Origin: Verticillium longisporum
Lineage: Eukaryota > Ascomycota > Sordariomycetes > Glomerellales > Plectosphaerellaceae
Direction of reading: 5' to 3'
Assembly (NCBI GenBank): GCA_019188255.1
Contig: JAETXT010000008.1
Location: 1,364,001 to 1,428,000 of the forward strand
Length of the DNA: 64,000 nucleotides
Shown piece after piece: positions 10,624-22,100 of this stretch. The notes beneath the pieces were generated by a model. The model did no database searches, was not told the origin of the DNA, and was given only the letters and a program-made list of their open reading frames with translations. Position 1 is the stretch's first letter, and the number at the start of each line of letters is the position of its first letter. The translations under genes and the position numbers were made by a program.

Positions 10624-12198
10624 ATGGCTTCTCGGCCGTACAAACAGGCTCCTAAGCCTTTGCCTTTGAAAGTCGACTCCAAGAACGGCGGAAACCAACC
10701 AAACTACATCATCTTTATGCCAGATCAGCTCCGTTACGATTCCCTAGGATGCACCACCGATGGCAAGTCCGGCATCAAGACGCCTCATATCGATGCGTTC
10801 CGCCAAAAGGCCACGCTCTTCACAAATTGCTAAACCCAGGCCTCCGTCTGCTCGCAGTCGCGATGCAGCATGTTCACGGGGACATACCCGCATGTTAGCG
10901 GGCACCGCAGTCTCGAGAACCTCATCAAACCTTGGGAGCCCAACATCTTCCGCAGTCTGAAAGAAGACGGCTACCACGTCGCCTGCCTCGCCCCGCGCGG
11001 TGACACATTTGCCCCCACCGTCACCGAGCTGTCGCTGACGGAGTACGGTTTTCTGGAGACGCCCGACTTTGTGCCCAAGTTCACGGGCGGCGGGGCCGAG
11101 AAACCCGCTGACAGCGAGGACATCTGGAAACGTCTCTTCTACAAGGGGCTCCGCAACGCCAACGAGGCTCTCGACTATGACGAGGCCGTTGTACGTTCGG
11201 CCTTGACGTGGCTTGAGTGCCCTCCCGACGATAAGCCTTGGGTGCTCTTCATGCCGCTTCTGTTTCCCCATTGTCCGTTCCAGGTTGAGGAACCGTACTT
11301 TTCCATGTACAACCGGTCAGCAATGACAGGCGTTGTGTCACGACCGGAAGAAAAGACGGGCTATGAGCCGAGGTACATGAAGGCCATCCGTGGAAGGTAC
11401 GGCACCGGACGCGCAACGGACGAGATTTGGCAAGAGGTCAAGGCTACGTATTTCGGCATGATCTCTCGACTCGATGACCAGTTTGGCCGCGTCATGAAGC
11501 GCGTCGATGAGCTGGGCCTGTGGAAGGACACGGTGACCATGTTCTTCACGGACCACGGCGAGTACCTCGGCGACCACGGCCTCATCGAGAAGTGGCGGTC
11601 CGGTCTCTCGGAGACGCTTGTGCGCGAACCCCTCATCATCGGCGGCGCAGGGCTTCCCGAGGGAAAGACGGTCGCTGCCATGACGGAAATGGTCGACCTC
11701 GTCCCGATGATTCTCGAGATGTCGGGCATTGGCGAACATTTTCCTCACAATGGCGAGTCGTGGATCCCGGTCCTAGTTGGAGACGCAAAACAGCATAAGA
11801 AGTATGCTTTCTCCGAGGGAGGCTTCTTGACCTCAGAAGAGCCTCTTCTGGAACAGGCGCCGTATCCATACGATATCAAAGCGGGACTGCAGCACGAGGA
11901 TACTTCGCTCGTTGGGAAAGCAATCTCGCTCAGAAACGAGAGGTGGGCCTACATTTATCGTTTGTACGAGCCAGCTGAACTGTACGATCGTGAAGGCGAC
12001 CCTCACGAGATGCATAATCTGGCGCAAGAGCCGCAGCTCAAGGAGTTGGTGGACCAACTGGAAAGGGACGTGCTACACTGGCTCGTCAAGGGGTCCGACT
12101 TTTTGCCATGGCAAAAGGACTACAGGTTTCCAGAGGTAAACCTCCCTAGCCCGCGACAGCAGATGGAAGAGCGTTTGAAGAAGGCATGTCGAGCATGA
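10624..12198 (+). pseudogene. Cytosolic sulfatase (alkaline phosphatase superfamily) with an in-frame TAA
   Basis: A single frame of 525 codons including the stop is interrupted only at 10831-10833 (TAA), between LFTNC and TQASVC. Before it, NYIIFMPDQLRYDSLG supplies the N-terminal metal-binding Asp. After it, VCSQSRCSMFTGTYPHVSGHRSL is the sulfatase signature, with the Cys at about residue 76 that would become formylglycine; the motif is C-S-Q-S-R where C-x-P-x-R is commoner. FFTDHGEYLGDHG near residue 306 supplies further metal and sulfate ligands. There is no signal peptide, so an intracellular sulfatase acting on an imported sulfate ester is inferred. The stop comes before the catalytic Cys, so a truncated product would be inactive. 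It could arise from CAA by a RIP-type CpA to TpA change or from a Tyr codon. The rest of the frame is intact, so loss is recent or the base is wrong. An ATG at 10870 lies after the active site. Confidence 0.85.
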
Positions 12199-12425
12199 GG
12201 CAGAATGTATGAGCAAGCACGTCCCTGAAATGAGCTTGCCTTTAATTTTTCTTTCGCCACCAACATGCATTGTACTTGACGCACTCTACATCCCAAGGTA
12301 TTGACTTTGGAAATGAAGATGACTGGGCAACTCTATTGTTCGTTGACTATGCGTCACATATGGGATGGAAGAAACTGATGGGCAAAACAGTGGACCCATC
12401 CATCCATCCATGGGATCAAAACATA

Positions 12426-12532
12426 TGTCCGCGATGAGGATCGAACTCATGATCTTCGGATATCTAAGTCTTACGACTCAGTCATATTAAGCAATATGAG
12501 ACCGACGCTCTGACCAGCTAAGCCACGCAGAC
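12426..12532 (-). tRNA. Elongator tRNA-Met (CAT) with a 33-nt intron
   Basis: Read on the minus strand: acceptor stem GTCTGCG/CGCGGAC, D-arm GCTT...GAGC, anticodon arm TCGGT-CTCATAA-TCCGA, T-arm ATGAG-TTCGATC-CTCAT, discriminator A. The anticodon is CAT. The arm has the U31-U39 mismatch also found in human and plant elongator tRNA-Met, so this is the elongator, not the initiator. The intron (12462-12494) follows position 37, the standard place. A TTTT Pol III terminator follows within a few bases (plus-strand AAAA near 12418). The exonic length is 74 nt including the discriminator base. Confidence 0.92.
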
Positions 12533-14007
12533 TGTTTGATGCATTCCATCAACATCATTGTAGTCTATGTAGCTATACAGACTCCCCTCATAAGGCTCCT
12601 CAGCGCCAGCAAAGGTATTCTTCCTTCCAGGTATGGTACTTACTTGATCCACCTCTTGATGCGTGCCTCGTTGTTGAGATTCGGCGCAGAGTTTCATAAG
12701 TGACGGCCTTCCCTGCCTACAAAAGCACCAGGTTCCATGCTGGCCCATGGGACTTATCGTCATCTGAAAGCTTGGACACATGGATGATCGCTCGCTCGGC
12801 TTTGGAGCCTGGCTTATCGCGCTTGTCACTGGCTGCCGCAAACACAAACTCGCCCTCGCCAACGACAGGGAGCCCTTGCTACCTGAACTTTGACGCAACA
12901 TTCAATTGACTCTGCGTGCCAGTCTCACCTCCCATGCCGTGAAGCTACAAGTGAGGGATTTGCGAGCGATATCACCTTGGTCTGAGCCACTGCCTGTCGC
13001 ATGTCAATTGCTGTTGCTTAGGTTTCAGACAGCCATTTCTCCTTCCCTTCAATGCCGTTCAGGCATCGTCCCTTCACGTGCTGCATCATCCGGAACTGGC
13101 GGCACACCGATAGCGAGTCGCCCATATTGCTGCGGCACCTCCCGACGGTGATTTCTCTCAGACAACATCCGCCCCGCCTCGCAGTATGCCGAATTGGGCA
13201 AAATGCCGTCCTCACCGCAAGAGCATCAGTGTGATGTACATCTGTGCCTTCCGTGATAGCCATCCAGCCAACCCTTACCCCGCGCCGCCATCGGCACTTG
13301 GCTACCCAAAGAGGCATCTCTCAGCCTGTCCATCCATGTCCTGTGTACCCCGGGGCCGAGGCGCTAGCTAGTAGATAATCTCAATCGCCGGCTACGATAA
13401 CGTGGTTACACATTGCCCTTTGAGTGGCTGCGCTGGCTGATGTCGCGATGCGTCCCCGGCATATTCATGCCAGAGTCGCACACGGCTTTCGCAAAAGACT
13501 GGCAGCGATAGGTCAGGAGTTGGTTCCTGGAGAAACAGGCCGGACAGAAGAGAAGAGCCTAGCAATTTAAGGGTCCTGGGTAGTTTGGTCCTGGTCCTGG
13601 AGGTTATCGTAGATTGGGGGTAAGGGGTAAGGAAACACGATCGTGGGGAGTACGAGGGTTGTGAGTGGCTGCGTGTACCCTGCCACATGAGGGTGAAGAG
13701 TTGAAGAGGCACCGGGATAATTGAAAGCGGCGGGCTCCGATGAAATGTAGACGGGTATTCAGATGAGCAGGTAGAGGCGGGGACGTCTTGGTGTTTCGCG
13801 GGGTGCGAGTGTGTCTTATGAGATAAGAACCGCGGCTCAAGGTGCGACTGCCTGTACGTGGATAAAAAGCTATAGAAGCCCCGTGTAATGATGATCAATG
13901 TTGGCCTTGAGGATCTTCAGACGACTCAATATCTGGTCTCACAGCCTCGCATTTGCCTCTCTTTTCTCGCAAGGTTGATCACGGCGCTCACCTTACTTAT
14001 CGCCGAT
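12533..14007. other. Intergenic, no gene recognised
   Basis: About 1.5 kb with several short open frames on both strands (for example 13392-13898 minus). None shows a domain, a signal peptide or neighbours that support it. The right end contains the promoter of the DUF1524 nuclease gene. Confidence 0.45.
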
Positions 14008-14889
14008 ATGAAGTTCACCACTACGATCACGGGGCTTCTCGTTGGGGCTGCTGGAGTCTTTGCTGCACCGGTCCCGGCTCCTGTGGCTGTGGCCGATCCG
14101 GTTCGTACTCATCCTGTTGGATCCTCGTTTGGCCGGCGCCCGTCTGATAGTGTCGGAATCACAGCCCGGAATCCCTTCGGCGACGTCGGCGAGGACCCTT
14201 CTTGCGGGGTTGACAGTGGCAGCCGCAGGATCGTCGGCCGATTATGACCGCAGCCTGTTCCGCCACTGGCACATTGTATCAGGCACATGCGATTCACGGT
14301 GAGTTCCGGAGGGCAATGCAATAAGTGTCGTCCATCAAGTCCATGACCCAACACGGAGCAACTGACAGGTGTGATCGGCAGTGAGACGGTGCTCGTGCGT
14401 GATGGAACCGGCGTCAGCACTGACAGCGCATGCCAGCCGACGTCTGGAACATGGTACAGCCCGTACGACGGCGTGACGGTGACACAATCGTCATCGGTCG
14501 ACATTGACCACATGGTGCCGCTGGCTAATGCATGGATCGTGCGTCTTTTACCCTCCCGCCCCCTCCCTCTCCTGCCTGTGCTCTCCCTCCCCAGACAGTA
14601 GTTGTGCGACAACCAAGGCTGATGACAGCGGATGCAGTCGGGCGCCTCGACATGGACGGCTGCACGGCGGGAAGCTTTCGCCAACGACCTGTCGGGCCCG
14701 CAGTTGTGGGCGGTCTCGGCCAGCACGAACCGGTCCAAGGGCGATCGCAGCCCGGATCTGTGGTCGCCCCCCGTGACGGCGTTCCGCTGCACGTACGCGC
14801 GGAGCTGGATCCAGGTCAAGAGCTCGTATAGCATCAGCATTACCAGTGCCGAGCGCACAGCGCTGACCAGCATGCTCAACACATGCTGA
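14008..14889 (+). CDS. Secreted DUF1524 (GmrSD C-terminal type, HNH-like) nuclease
   Basis: Four exons (14008-14100, 14165-14298, 14382-14538, 14638-14889) encode 211 residues, the usual size for this fungal secreted family. Introns: 14101-14164 (GTTCGT, CTGAT branch, CACAG), 14299-14381 (GTGAGT, CTGAC, GGCAG) and 14539-14637 (GTGCGT, CTGATGAC, TGCAG). The N terminus MKFTTTITGLLVGAAGVFAA is a secretion signal, followed by a Pro/Ala-rich pro-segment. GIPSATSARTLLAGL, then GTWYSPYDG, DIDHMVPLANAW and SKGDRSPDLW follow; DIDHMVPL carries the HNH-type catalytic His. The protein ends ...TSMLNTC. It probably degrades extracellular nucleic acid or acts in competition; substrate unproven. The start was chosen for the signal peptide; the frame upstream of it is not conserved. 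Confidence 0.88.
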
Positions 14890-16513
14890 GTGCGCGACCG
14901 TGTATCTTTGGCCGCCTTGGCCATGTCATAGTCTCGAAGCTAGAGAGTCGAAGCTCCAAGGGGGACCGTGCAGATTTGTGGTCGCAGTTCAATGATCCAT
15001 GGCCCACAAAGATCTTCAGAAGCTCTGAGCGAAAATGGCGGGGCTTTCCATTCGCGAATCGCGAAAATGGGATTCGCTGCATCGAAGATGACTGGGACCA
15101 GGGGTACGATGGTAGGGGACGGCGAAGGTAGGGTGCTGTGAGTCGTCGACCGTTCATCAAGAGCCTATGAGTATGCACGTTGTTTGGCCTTTTGTGCAGT
15201 ACTAGCCGAAAGATCAGCCACGTAGTCAGAAGTTCCAACGAAGATGCAATCTCGAGCTGCTTCATTACGAGGCTTGGCACCCTCGTGACCAACTGCATGT
15301 GGGGAGATGAAAAGAGGCACGAAGCATCCTGCCCAAGGCCCTAACGTTTATAACGTGGGTCCCAAGGGTCGTCCATCGGTCAACCACACAGTCCAACACG
15401 AGGCCCGTTTTAGCCAGCGGCCATAGCTAGTACAGCGGGTCTCGGAGGATGGAAGGAGCTGACCGGCAGCAGTACACAGTTCAGCACCTACGCTACCACC
15501 TTAGGTAAACCTATGCAGCGACAGGGGGCTGGTTCCTCAGGCCTCACTCAGGTTCGGTGGCTTGATGAGGAAGCCAAGGGGCTGGGCAGCGCTTGGCTCC
15601 CCCTATTAGCTCCGAATCTAGTGCAAGAGTGCAAGAGTGCAAGACTGCCATTGTCATGTCGCAAGACACGAGGCCGCCGCTTTCAGGATGTACCAGGCTG
15701 CATTCCGGTGCCCATGGGCTCGGCAACATGCCTCACAAGGTGAGAAGGTTGCAGCGCATAGCTACCGTCTCCTCAGCGATAGCCGTACCTTGGGATTTGT
15801 CTTTTTGGCTCAGTGGCACGACGAAAAGGCTTCCGTGGCAGCAGCGTACCTAGCGCACCGATGATACCGTTCCATTGTCCCTCACTGATTCTCCTCTCCG
15901 CTCCACGCCTGTGCCAATTTCGGCTGAGGTGGGTCTACAGCGTGAGGCCAATGGGAATGCAGCAACCGCGACCCCGTGTTTTGGCCTACGATGCCTTCTT
16001 GCCCTACCAGAGTGCTACGTTGCCAGATTTGCAGGGACCCTCCCTCTTGCGCCTGCCCGAACCAGTCAACTACTCCCGGGGCTCATCTGTGCCTGCCTGT
16101 GCTGTGCCTCTTGCCCACGCGCCGTCTGAGACCAAAGAAAACGGCAAGGGGGGGGGAGGGGGTTCTTGGTGTGTCTGGGCGCCTAGTCTCACCTCAATCG
16201 CCTGGCGTCTTGTCAGCACGCAGCACAGCACCAATGCCCAGAGCATCCATCGTATTCAGCTGCTTCGCCTTCCCGTCGCCCAGCCCACCCTTTTCTTCCC
16301 TCTCTCCCTTTTCTCATCACACGCCTCACTCTCTTTAAGGAATTCGCATTGCCCCCCACGTGCCGTCAGCGTCGCATTCGGCTTCTTTCTCTCTCTCTCT
16401 CTCTCTCTCTCCGTTTCTTCATTAACTTTGTGTGGTCCGCTCTTCGAGAAGTTCCTCTTCTCAGTCTCTCGTTCGGATTTCGAATCTTCTCACGATACAC
16501 CAAACCCGATACA
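14890..16513. other. Intergenic and 5' leader of the Crh-type gene
   Basis: A 1.6-kb stretch between two plus-strand genes. Frames in it (15513-15864; 15813-16769) are shadows with low-complexity translations. The last few hundred bases are pyrimidine-rich, typical of a strongly expressed fungal core promoter and leader, and include a CT microsatellite. Confidence 0.5.
16389..16411 (+). repeat. (CT)11 microsatellite in the leader of the Crh-type gene
   Basis: An uninterrupted CT run about 105 bp before the ATG at 16514. Pyrimidine tracts near the transcription start are common in highly expressed fungal genes; its length may vary between strains. Confidence 0.9.
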
Positions 16514-17825
16514 ATGCGTCACACCACTTTCAAGTCGGCGGCCCTGTCGCTGGCCGTCGCCGGAATGGCCTCGGCGCAGACCTGGTCTCTGTGCAACCCC
16601 GTCGAGGGCGACGACTGCAAGCCCAACCCTGCCTTCGGTGGCGCCGCCAAGTACGACTTCACCACGGCCAACAAGCTCGACGACCTCAACTCCTTCTTCA
16701 TCGTCGACCCCGGTGTTGTCTACAACGACAAGCAGATGTCCTTCGACGGCGGCGCTGGAGCCTCCATGATCATCTTTGAGGAGAGAAACGCCCCGACCCT
16801 CACGTCCAAGGAGTACCTCTTCTTCGGCAAGGTCGAGTGTGTCCTCCGCGCCTCGCCCGGCCAGGGCATCATCACCAGCATTGTCCTCCAGTCCGACGCT
16901 CTCGACGAGATTGACTGGGAGTTCATCGGTGGCGACCACACCCACGTCCAGACCAACTACTTCCACCTCGGCAAGAAGGACTACACCTACGGCCGCAAGC
17001 ACGAGCTTCCCTTCAACGCCATGGACGAGTTCCACGCCTACACCATCGAGTGGACCCAGGACGCCATCACCTTCTCCGTCGACGGCAACGTTGTCCGCAC
17101 CGCCACGCCCGCCGAGGGTTCCTATCCCCAGACCCCCATGCAGCTGAAGCTCGGAACCTGGGTTGGCGGCAAGGGTGGCAAGGAGCACCAGGGCACCATC
17201 GACTGGGCTGGCGGTCTCGCTCAGTGGGACCAGGCTCCTTTCGCCGCTCACTACCAGAAGGTCACCATCCAGGACTACGCCGGCGGCAAGAAGGCGGCTC
17301 GCGAGTACGTCTACACCAAGGGTCAGGGTAGCTGGGAGAGCATCAAGGTTGTTGGCGGCAAGGAGAGCGACGCCGGCAAGTTCAAGGACACCACCGAGGA
17401 CCCCGTCAAGTCCGAGACCTCCTCCACTGTCCCCTCGGCCACTTCCAAGCTTCCCTCATCGGCCGCTGCCTCCGCCTCGGCCTCTATCAGCGCCGTCGTC
17501 TCCTCTATTGAGGACGTTCTGAGCTCCATCGTCAAGGTACGTTCGATAGACGAAATCCCCACGAAAGAAGTCGTTGCTAATATGAAAACAGACCAGCACC
17601 ATCTCATCGGCTCCCGTGAGCTCCTCGCTGCCCGCCAACACGACGACCATCAGGACCACCAGCTCCGCCGCGACTACTCTTACTAGCGCCGGGGCCACCA
17701 CCACCACTGGAGCTGCCGCTGCCCAGAGCTCCGCCGTGTCTGTCGAGGAGAGCGCTGCCACCCACATGCAGGCCAGCGCCCTTGTTCTGACCCTGGCCGC
17801 CGTTGCCGGTGTCTTCCTCTGGTGA
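16514..17825 (+). CDS. Crh-type GPI-anchored cell-wall transglycosylase (GH16)
   Basis: Two exons (16514-17536 and 17592-17825) give 418 residues; the intron (17537-17591) has GTACGT, a GCTAAT branch and ACAG. Residues 1-21 are a signal peptide (cut after SA). A cysteine-bearing N terminus and the GH16 fold follow, with the catalytic motif DEIDWEF at 131-137 (E132 nucleophile, E136 acid/base), and WVGGKGG and IDWAGG further on. From about residue 310 the chain is Ser/Thr-rich and ends in a hydrophobic tail (ALVLTLAAVAGVFLW) typical of a GPI signal, which exon 2 supplies. Known family members (yeast Crh1/Utr2, Aspergillus Crf) transfer chitin chains to beta-glucan in the wall. Codon use is strongly biased to C-ending codons, suggesting high expression. 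An in-frame ATG at 16349 was rejected because it would bury the signal peptide. Confidence 0.95.
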
Positions 17826-19199
17826 ACGACGCCAGTCAACGACCAAGAGCGACTTTACCCTTCTTTAAAAAATACCCAACGCAGAGAAAGGAGATTTACG
17901 ACCAAGGACGAAATGGAGAGTTTGCTCGCCAGGAAATCAGGTGGCGGCTGCTGGATTGAGCCCCGCCATGCGAACACCACGCATAATACCAGACTGCCAT
18001 TTCATTTGTTTTGGCCGGTTTCGAGAATTGGAAATGGACGGCACTGTTTTGTTTAGCCTGTTCTTGATTGCATATCACGGTGCGCTCGGGAGAGCAGCGT
18101 GGTTGGTTGTCTGTGGAGGAGGAGGGGTCAAACCGACCGGGCTCATTTTCAGTTTGCCAGACTGTTCCATGTTTTTTTTGTTCAGAGGGGTCATTGTGTT
18201 TCCCCCCCTGGCAGGCTTGTATGATAATCGTGTCATATCGATAGATTAGAGTGCATTCGCCCATTTTTCCTTCGTGCTTGCGTTTCGTCTCGTTCCAGTG
18301 CCCTTCTCGCCGGCCAACGATGTGTCATTGGATGGACGGACGAGTGACCACCATACGGGCACGCGAGGGGGTTGGGAAAACGCGCCGGCGCCGTTGAAGA
18401 ATTAAGGGCCACGGAAAGTTCACGCCTACCGCCCGCCGAGCCTTGATTTTAGACTTCAGGCGCCCGGACGACGGCGCCTGCGCCCGCACCCCGCACAGCA
18501 TACGCAAGCGGGCCCCCTTCGTGTTTCGATTTAGAGCTCAACAGGCGCCATGTATGCAAAGCGAGAAAAACCGCTAGTGCAGGCTGACAGACACGAAGGG
18601 ACCTACGAATTGGCACGCCAACAGCCTCTCTCATTCTGAATTATTCCTCGTTTTGTTTTATTTCGGGGCGGCTGGCTGCGTCTGCTACAGTACACCAATC
18701 GTACATGCCCGCCCGTACGCGTCCCGTCATGAATCGTCCCATCTCCTCTTTCGAGCCATCATCAAAAGATGGAGCCAAGTTGATTTTCTTCTCCATCATA
18801 CCCAGCCCCAATAAAGTGGGCTGGCCATCTTCTGCTCCCCTCTCTCCATCTCTCTCTCTCTGTCTGCGTGTGTGTGATGACCCAAGAAGGAATATTACAA
18901 CATAGGTACAGAAACAGTACAGACACGCCCCGCCGCTGGGGCGAGAAGCCGGGTATCAAACTGCTTTTCATCCGCGTGTCATGGCCAAGGTAAAAGAAAA
19001 CGCAGAAACAAGGGCATCAAAAAGCGAGAAACAGGAATAAGAACACAAGGAATGAAAAAAGCACCCCCATCGTAAGAAGGTGTAACAAAAGAAAAGAAAA
19101 GAATAAAATAAAAGGGGAATTCAGTGTCGCCGACATTGTTTCGTGGAACCAACCTCCCGGATTGGGATTCGACCCAAAAGTGGCTGGACAACTTCAGCC
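17826..19199. other. Convergent intergenic region
   Basis: The 3' flanks of the Crh-type gene (plus) and the Sec7 gene (minus) meet here. No coding frame is convincing. Short pyrimidine-rich and AG-rich stretches are present; nothing else was recognised. Confidence 0.5.
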
Positions 19200-22100
19200 T
19201 CACGCTCTTAGCGTCGCATCGCCGTCTGCAGCAACCTCGACTTCCTCGTCGCTCAGGTCGCCGAGCGCTGCTCGTCGTGCGGTGTCTCTCTCGTTGTAAA
19301 TCTCCTCGCGCCGCGTGTCGGCCTGCTGGAGACAGTCGACGTAGGTACGGAACTTGACAATCTCGCGGAGCAGGTAGGAGCTCTTGCGCTCCCAGTTAGC
19401 CATGGCGCGTCCAGCATTGTGGCCACGCGGTGTGAACGCGAGCAGCATCGGGCTGCGGAGGCTATTGTGCACCTGAAGCTCATCCTCAACGCCCTTGACA
19501 TAGGCCAGCAGTGTGAGGAGTTGATCTGCCTCGGGCTGTGTGGAGGGGCGCATGCTCTGCGTTGGTGGCGCCCACTCGGAGATGTGGATGCGGTCGCCCG
19601 GAAGCTTGACGCCGCGGCTACCGCTACTGTAGGGGCCCGAGGGGTAATCGAAGGAGGCGGACCGGAAGCTACGCGACGACTGCATGCTTGTTCGAGCTGC
19701 CGGCGGATTAGACGCGTTGGCGGTTGCGCTGCTTCCAGGACGAGACGTCCGACCAGAGGGAGGTGCCCCGCCAGTTGACTCGTGAATCGCCGTGACGAGA
19801 GCATTGTTGATAATGGCGTCGCTCCAGCCGTACTCAATGTTGCTGATACCACCAATGAGCGGGTGCGTGCTGAGGCGCGCGCTCCAGTAGTTTGCTGTCG
19901 TGACGAATTCCTTGCTGATCTCTGGCGTGCCTACCTGGAACAAGTGCACAGCACCGGTTGGAAGGCTCAGTGCCCACACATGCGGTCGTGTCCTAGAGTA
20001 CCCAGGTGAAGGGAGTGCCGAGGCAAGCGTCTGTCGAAGGCTGAAAGTTCCGAGATTGGTCGCGTTGTCCTGCCAGTTACCACCGCCGACTGCGACAGTG
20101 CTGCTCTTTGCGGCATTACGCGCCATTTTGCTCTTGCGCCCCATTGACTTGTTCGCCGTGAAGGAAAAGAGACTCATCTGTCCCTTCTGCACAACAGCAA
20201 ACACTTCGGTCCAGTTCCTGTCCTTGGCCTTCTTAGCGACTCCGTCCAGGTGGTGCTTGTGAGTGACCATGCCCTCCTTGACCCAAGGGGGACCAGCCAG
20301 CTCAAGAGATTCATCTTCGAGGAGGGGCACATTGGCTTCGTCGCTCATAATGGACGCAGCAGGGCCAAACCCTGAGGCATCATCGCGGATAATGGCTTGG
20401 CTGAGCGCGTTCGCGAATCCAATCGACTGCTGGTAGTCGCCGCGAGGAAACGGTGTGCCGAAGGAGTCCATGGACATGCTGCCCTGTGTGCGGCCCAAAG
20501 AATACCGGCTCCATGTTGCAGACGACGGCGTCGGACTCCAGATGGAATTGCCGTCATCGAAACTGGTCCTCGAGGACGAAAAGCCGTTGTGACCAAGGCG
20601 AGGCCTGGACCTACTCTTAGAGCCAAAGCGGGCCGTATTGGTGCGAGAATTCTCGGCAAGACGACCTCGGATGGACGAGTGACTTTCCGACGGTGCTTTA
20701 CTGAGCACACTCGGCGAACGCTTGAGCATGCCCATCACTGACAGGTTGCTATGGGGGTCGGGCCGAGGTTTCGTGACGGTTCGGCACCGAACAACGGGAG
20801 TCGCTCGTCCCTGATCGAAGCGTAGATGAGCTTCAACACAATCTCGACCTGTGCCTCCCAAGCCCGCATGGTGCCGCCGAAAGGTGCCTTTACTAGAGGA
20901 CCACACTCGTCTTTTTCGACACCGTCAGCACCATCTGCACTGGGCTCGCGTCGTGGCGCAGGCTTGAAGGAGAAACGGTTCGAGCGCTCGTCAGCAGAAG
21001 GTCTGACGTCTTCGTTGGTAGCGTGTAAACTGTCCTTCTCGGGGAGAATACTGGGTCGCTTGAATGCGTTGGGCGCCGCTTCACCAACAGCCTGAATGAT
21101 CGTTGTGATGGTGTTCTTGACAAACTGGCTGCGGGTCATCTTGGATTCGATGTCTGCCAGATGCAAATCTGTGTTCAGAAGCATAATCGAATAGCAGATG
21201 GTATGGATGACGTCTGTCAAGGTTAGCTTATCGTTCGGCAGAAGGCAGGTAGAGGAATGCTGACCAGAAGCCTTGAATCCATGATTGGGGTTACAATCGC
21301 ACCACCTCTTCGAAAAGGCAACCAGAATGCGATCAACCTGCTGCGTCTCCGCTCGGAAGACGAGCCTTTCACAGACCTGTCGCAGAGCCTGCACGACGCT
21401 CTTATTGGCAAAATCGTACAGTTCCATGTAAGCCTGGAGGGTGCGCTGTCGAACAAGGCCTTCTTCTCCCATCCAAGCCGCCGCCTTTTCCTTCTGGATG
21501 AAATCTTCGTTTCCGTCATAAATCTTCTGTGCTTTTTGCCGGTCATCGTCGGTCGGATCGCCAACGACAAATTCGGGCTCGTCGAGGGGCTTGCCATTCA
21601 TGGAATCGAGCATCTTTGAGCTGTCTTCCACTGTCACGCTGGGTGTCTGGAGTGCCGACTTGTACTCTGTGCCGGTCGACCCTGATCGAATGCTAGCCGA
21701 TCGGGCACCCTCCAGCGGCAGGACAAGTGTGGACCGATTTTCGTCCTCTGAATCAACCACCTCGGTTTCATTGGCCTTCGGCATTCTCGCGCGGTGCGCA
21801 TTCTCTTTATCGACAGGTGGTGCCAGAGCCGGTGCAGATAACAGTTCTTTGCTCGACTTCCTCATCCTCTCCGTCGACGCTGTCTTGTAGTTTGTTGCAA
21901 CCTCCACCTCGTTATCATCAGATCCATCCAGATTCAAGAACGAGTCGTCCCTCTTGCCGATGGGTTGTGGTACTTCGGGCGGGGGTCGCGTCGGGGTGTC
22001 GTTGCGTCGCTCATTGTCCGAAGTTGACTCGTCAACGTTTGAAGGCTCCGGCTCTTTCTCCAGGTCTGACTTGACCTCTCGGATGCGCGCGTTCGGGCTC

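Noticed and set aside
12462..12494. tRNA pseudogene because of the insertion in the anticodon loop
   Set aside because: The 33-nt insert sits exactly after position 37, all stems pair, and a Pol III terminator follows; it is a normal tRNA intron.
13392..13898. 168-codon minus-strand frame
   Set aside because: Ser/Pro-rich chance frame in a promoter region, with no conserved feature.
14109..14924. 271-codon minus-strand open frame opposite the DUF1524 gene
   Set aside because: It spans the exons and introns of a gene with a signal peptide, splice sites and conserved motifs on the other strand; no family resemblance.
16349..16513. Upstream in-frame ATG extending the Crh-type protein by 55 residues
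   Set aside because: The extension translates the CT microsatellite and buries a clear signal peptide that begins at 16514.
15813..16769. 318-codon plus-strand frame upstream of and overlapping the Crh-type gene
   Set aside because: It reads the promoter, CT repeat and first exon in a wrong frame; the translation is Ser/Pro/Thr low complexity.
16490..17251. 253-codon minus-strand open frame opposite the Crh-type gene
   Set aside because: It is an antisense shadow of a C-biased coding exon; its translation is low-complexity Gly/Val/Leu/Glu and has no domain.
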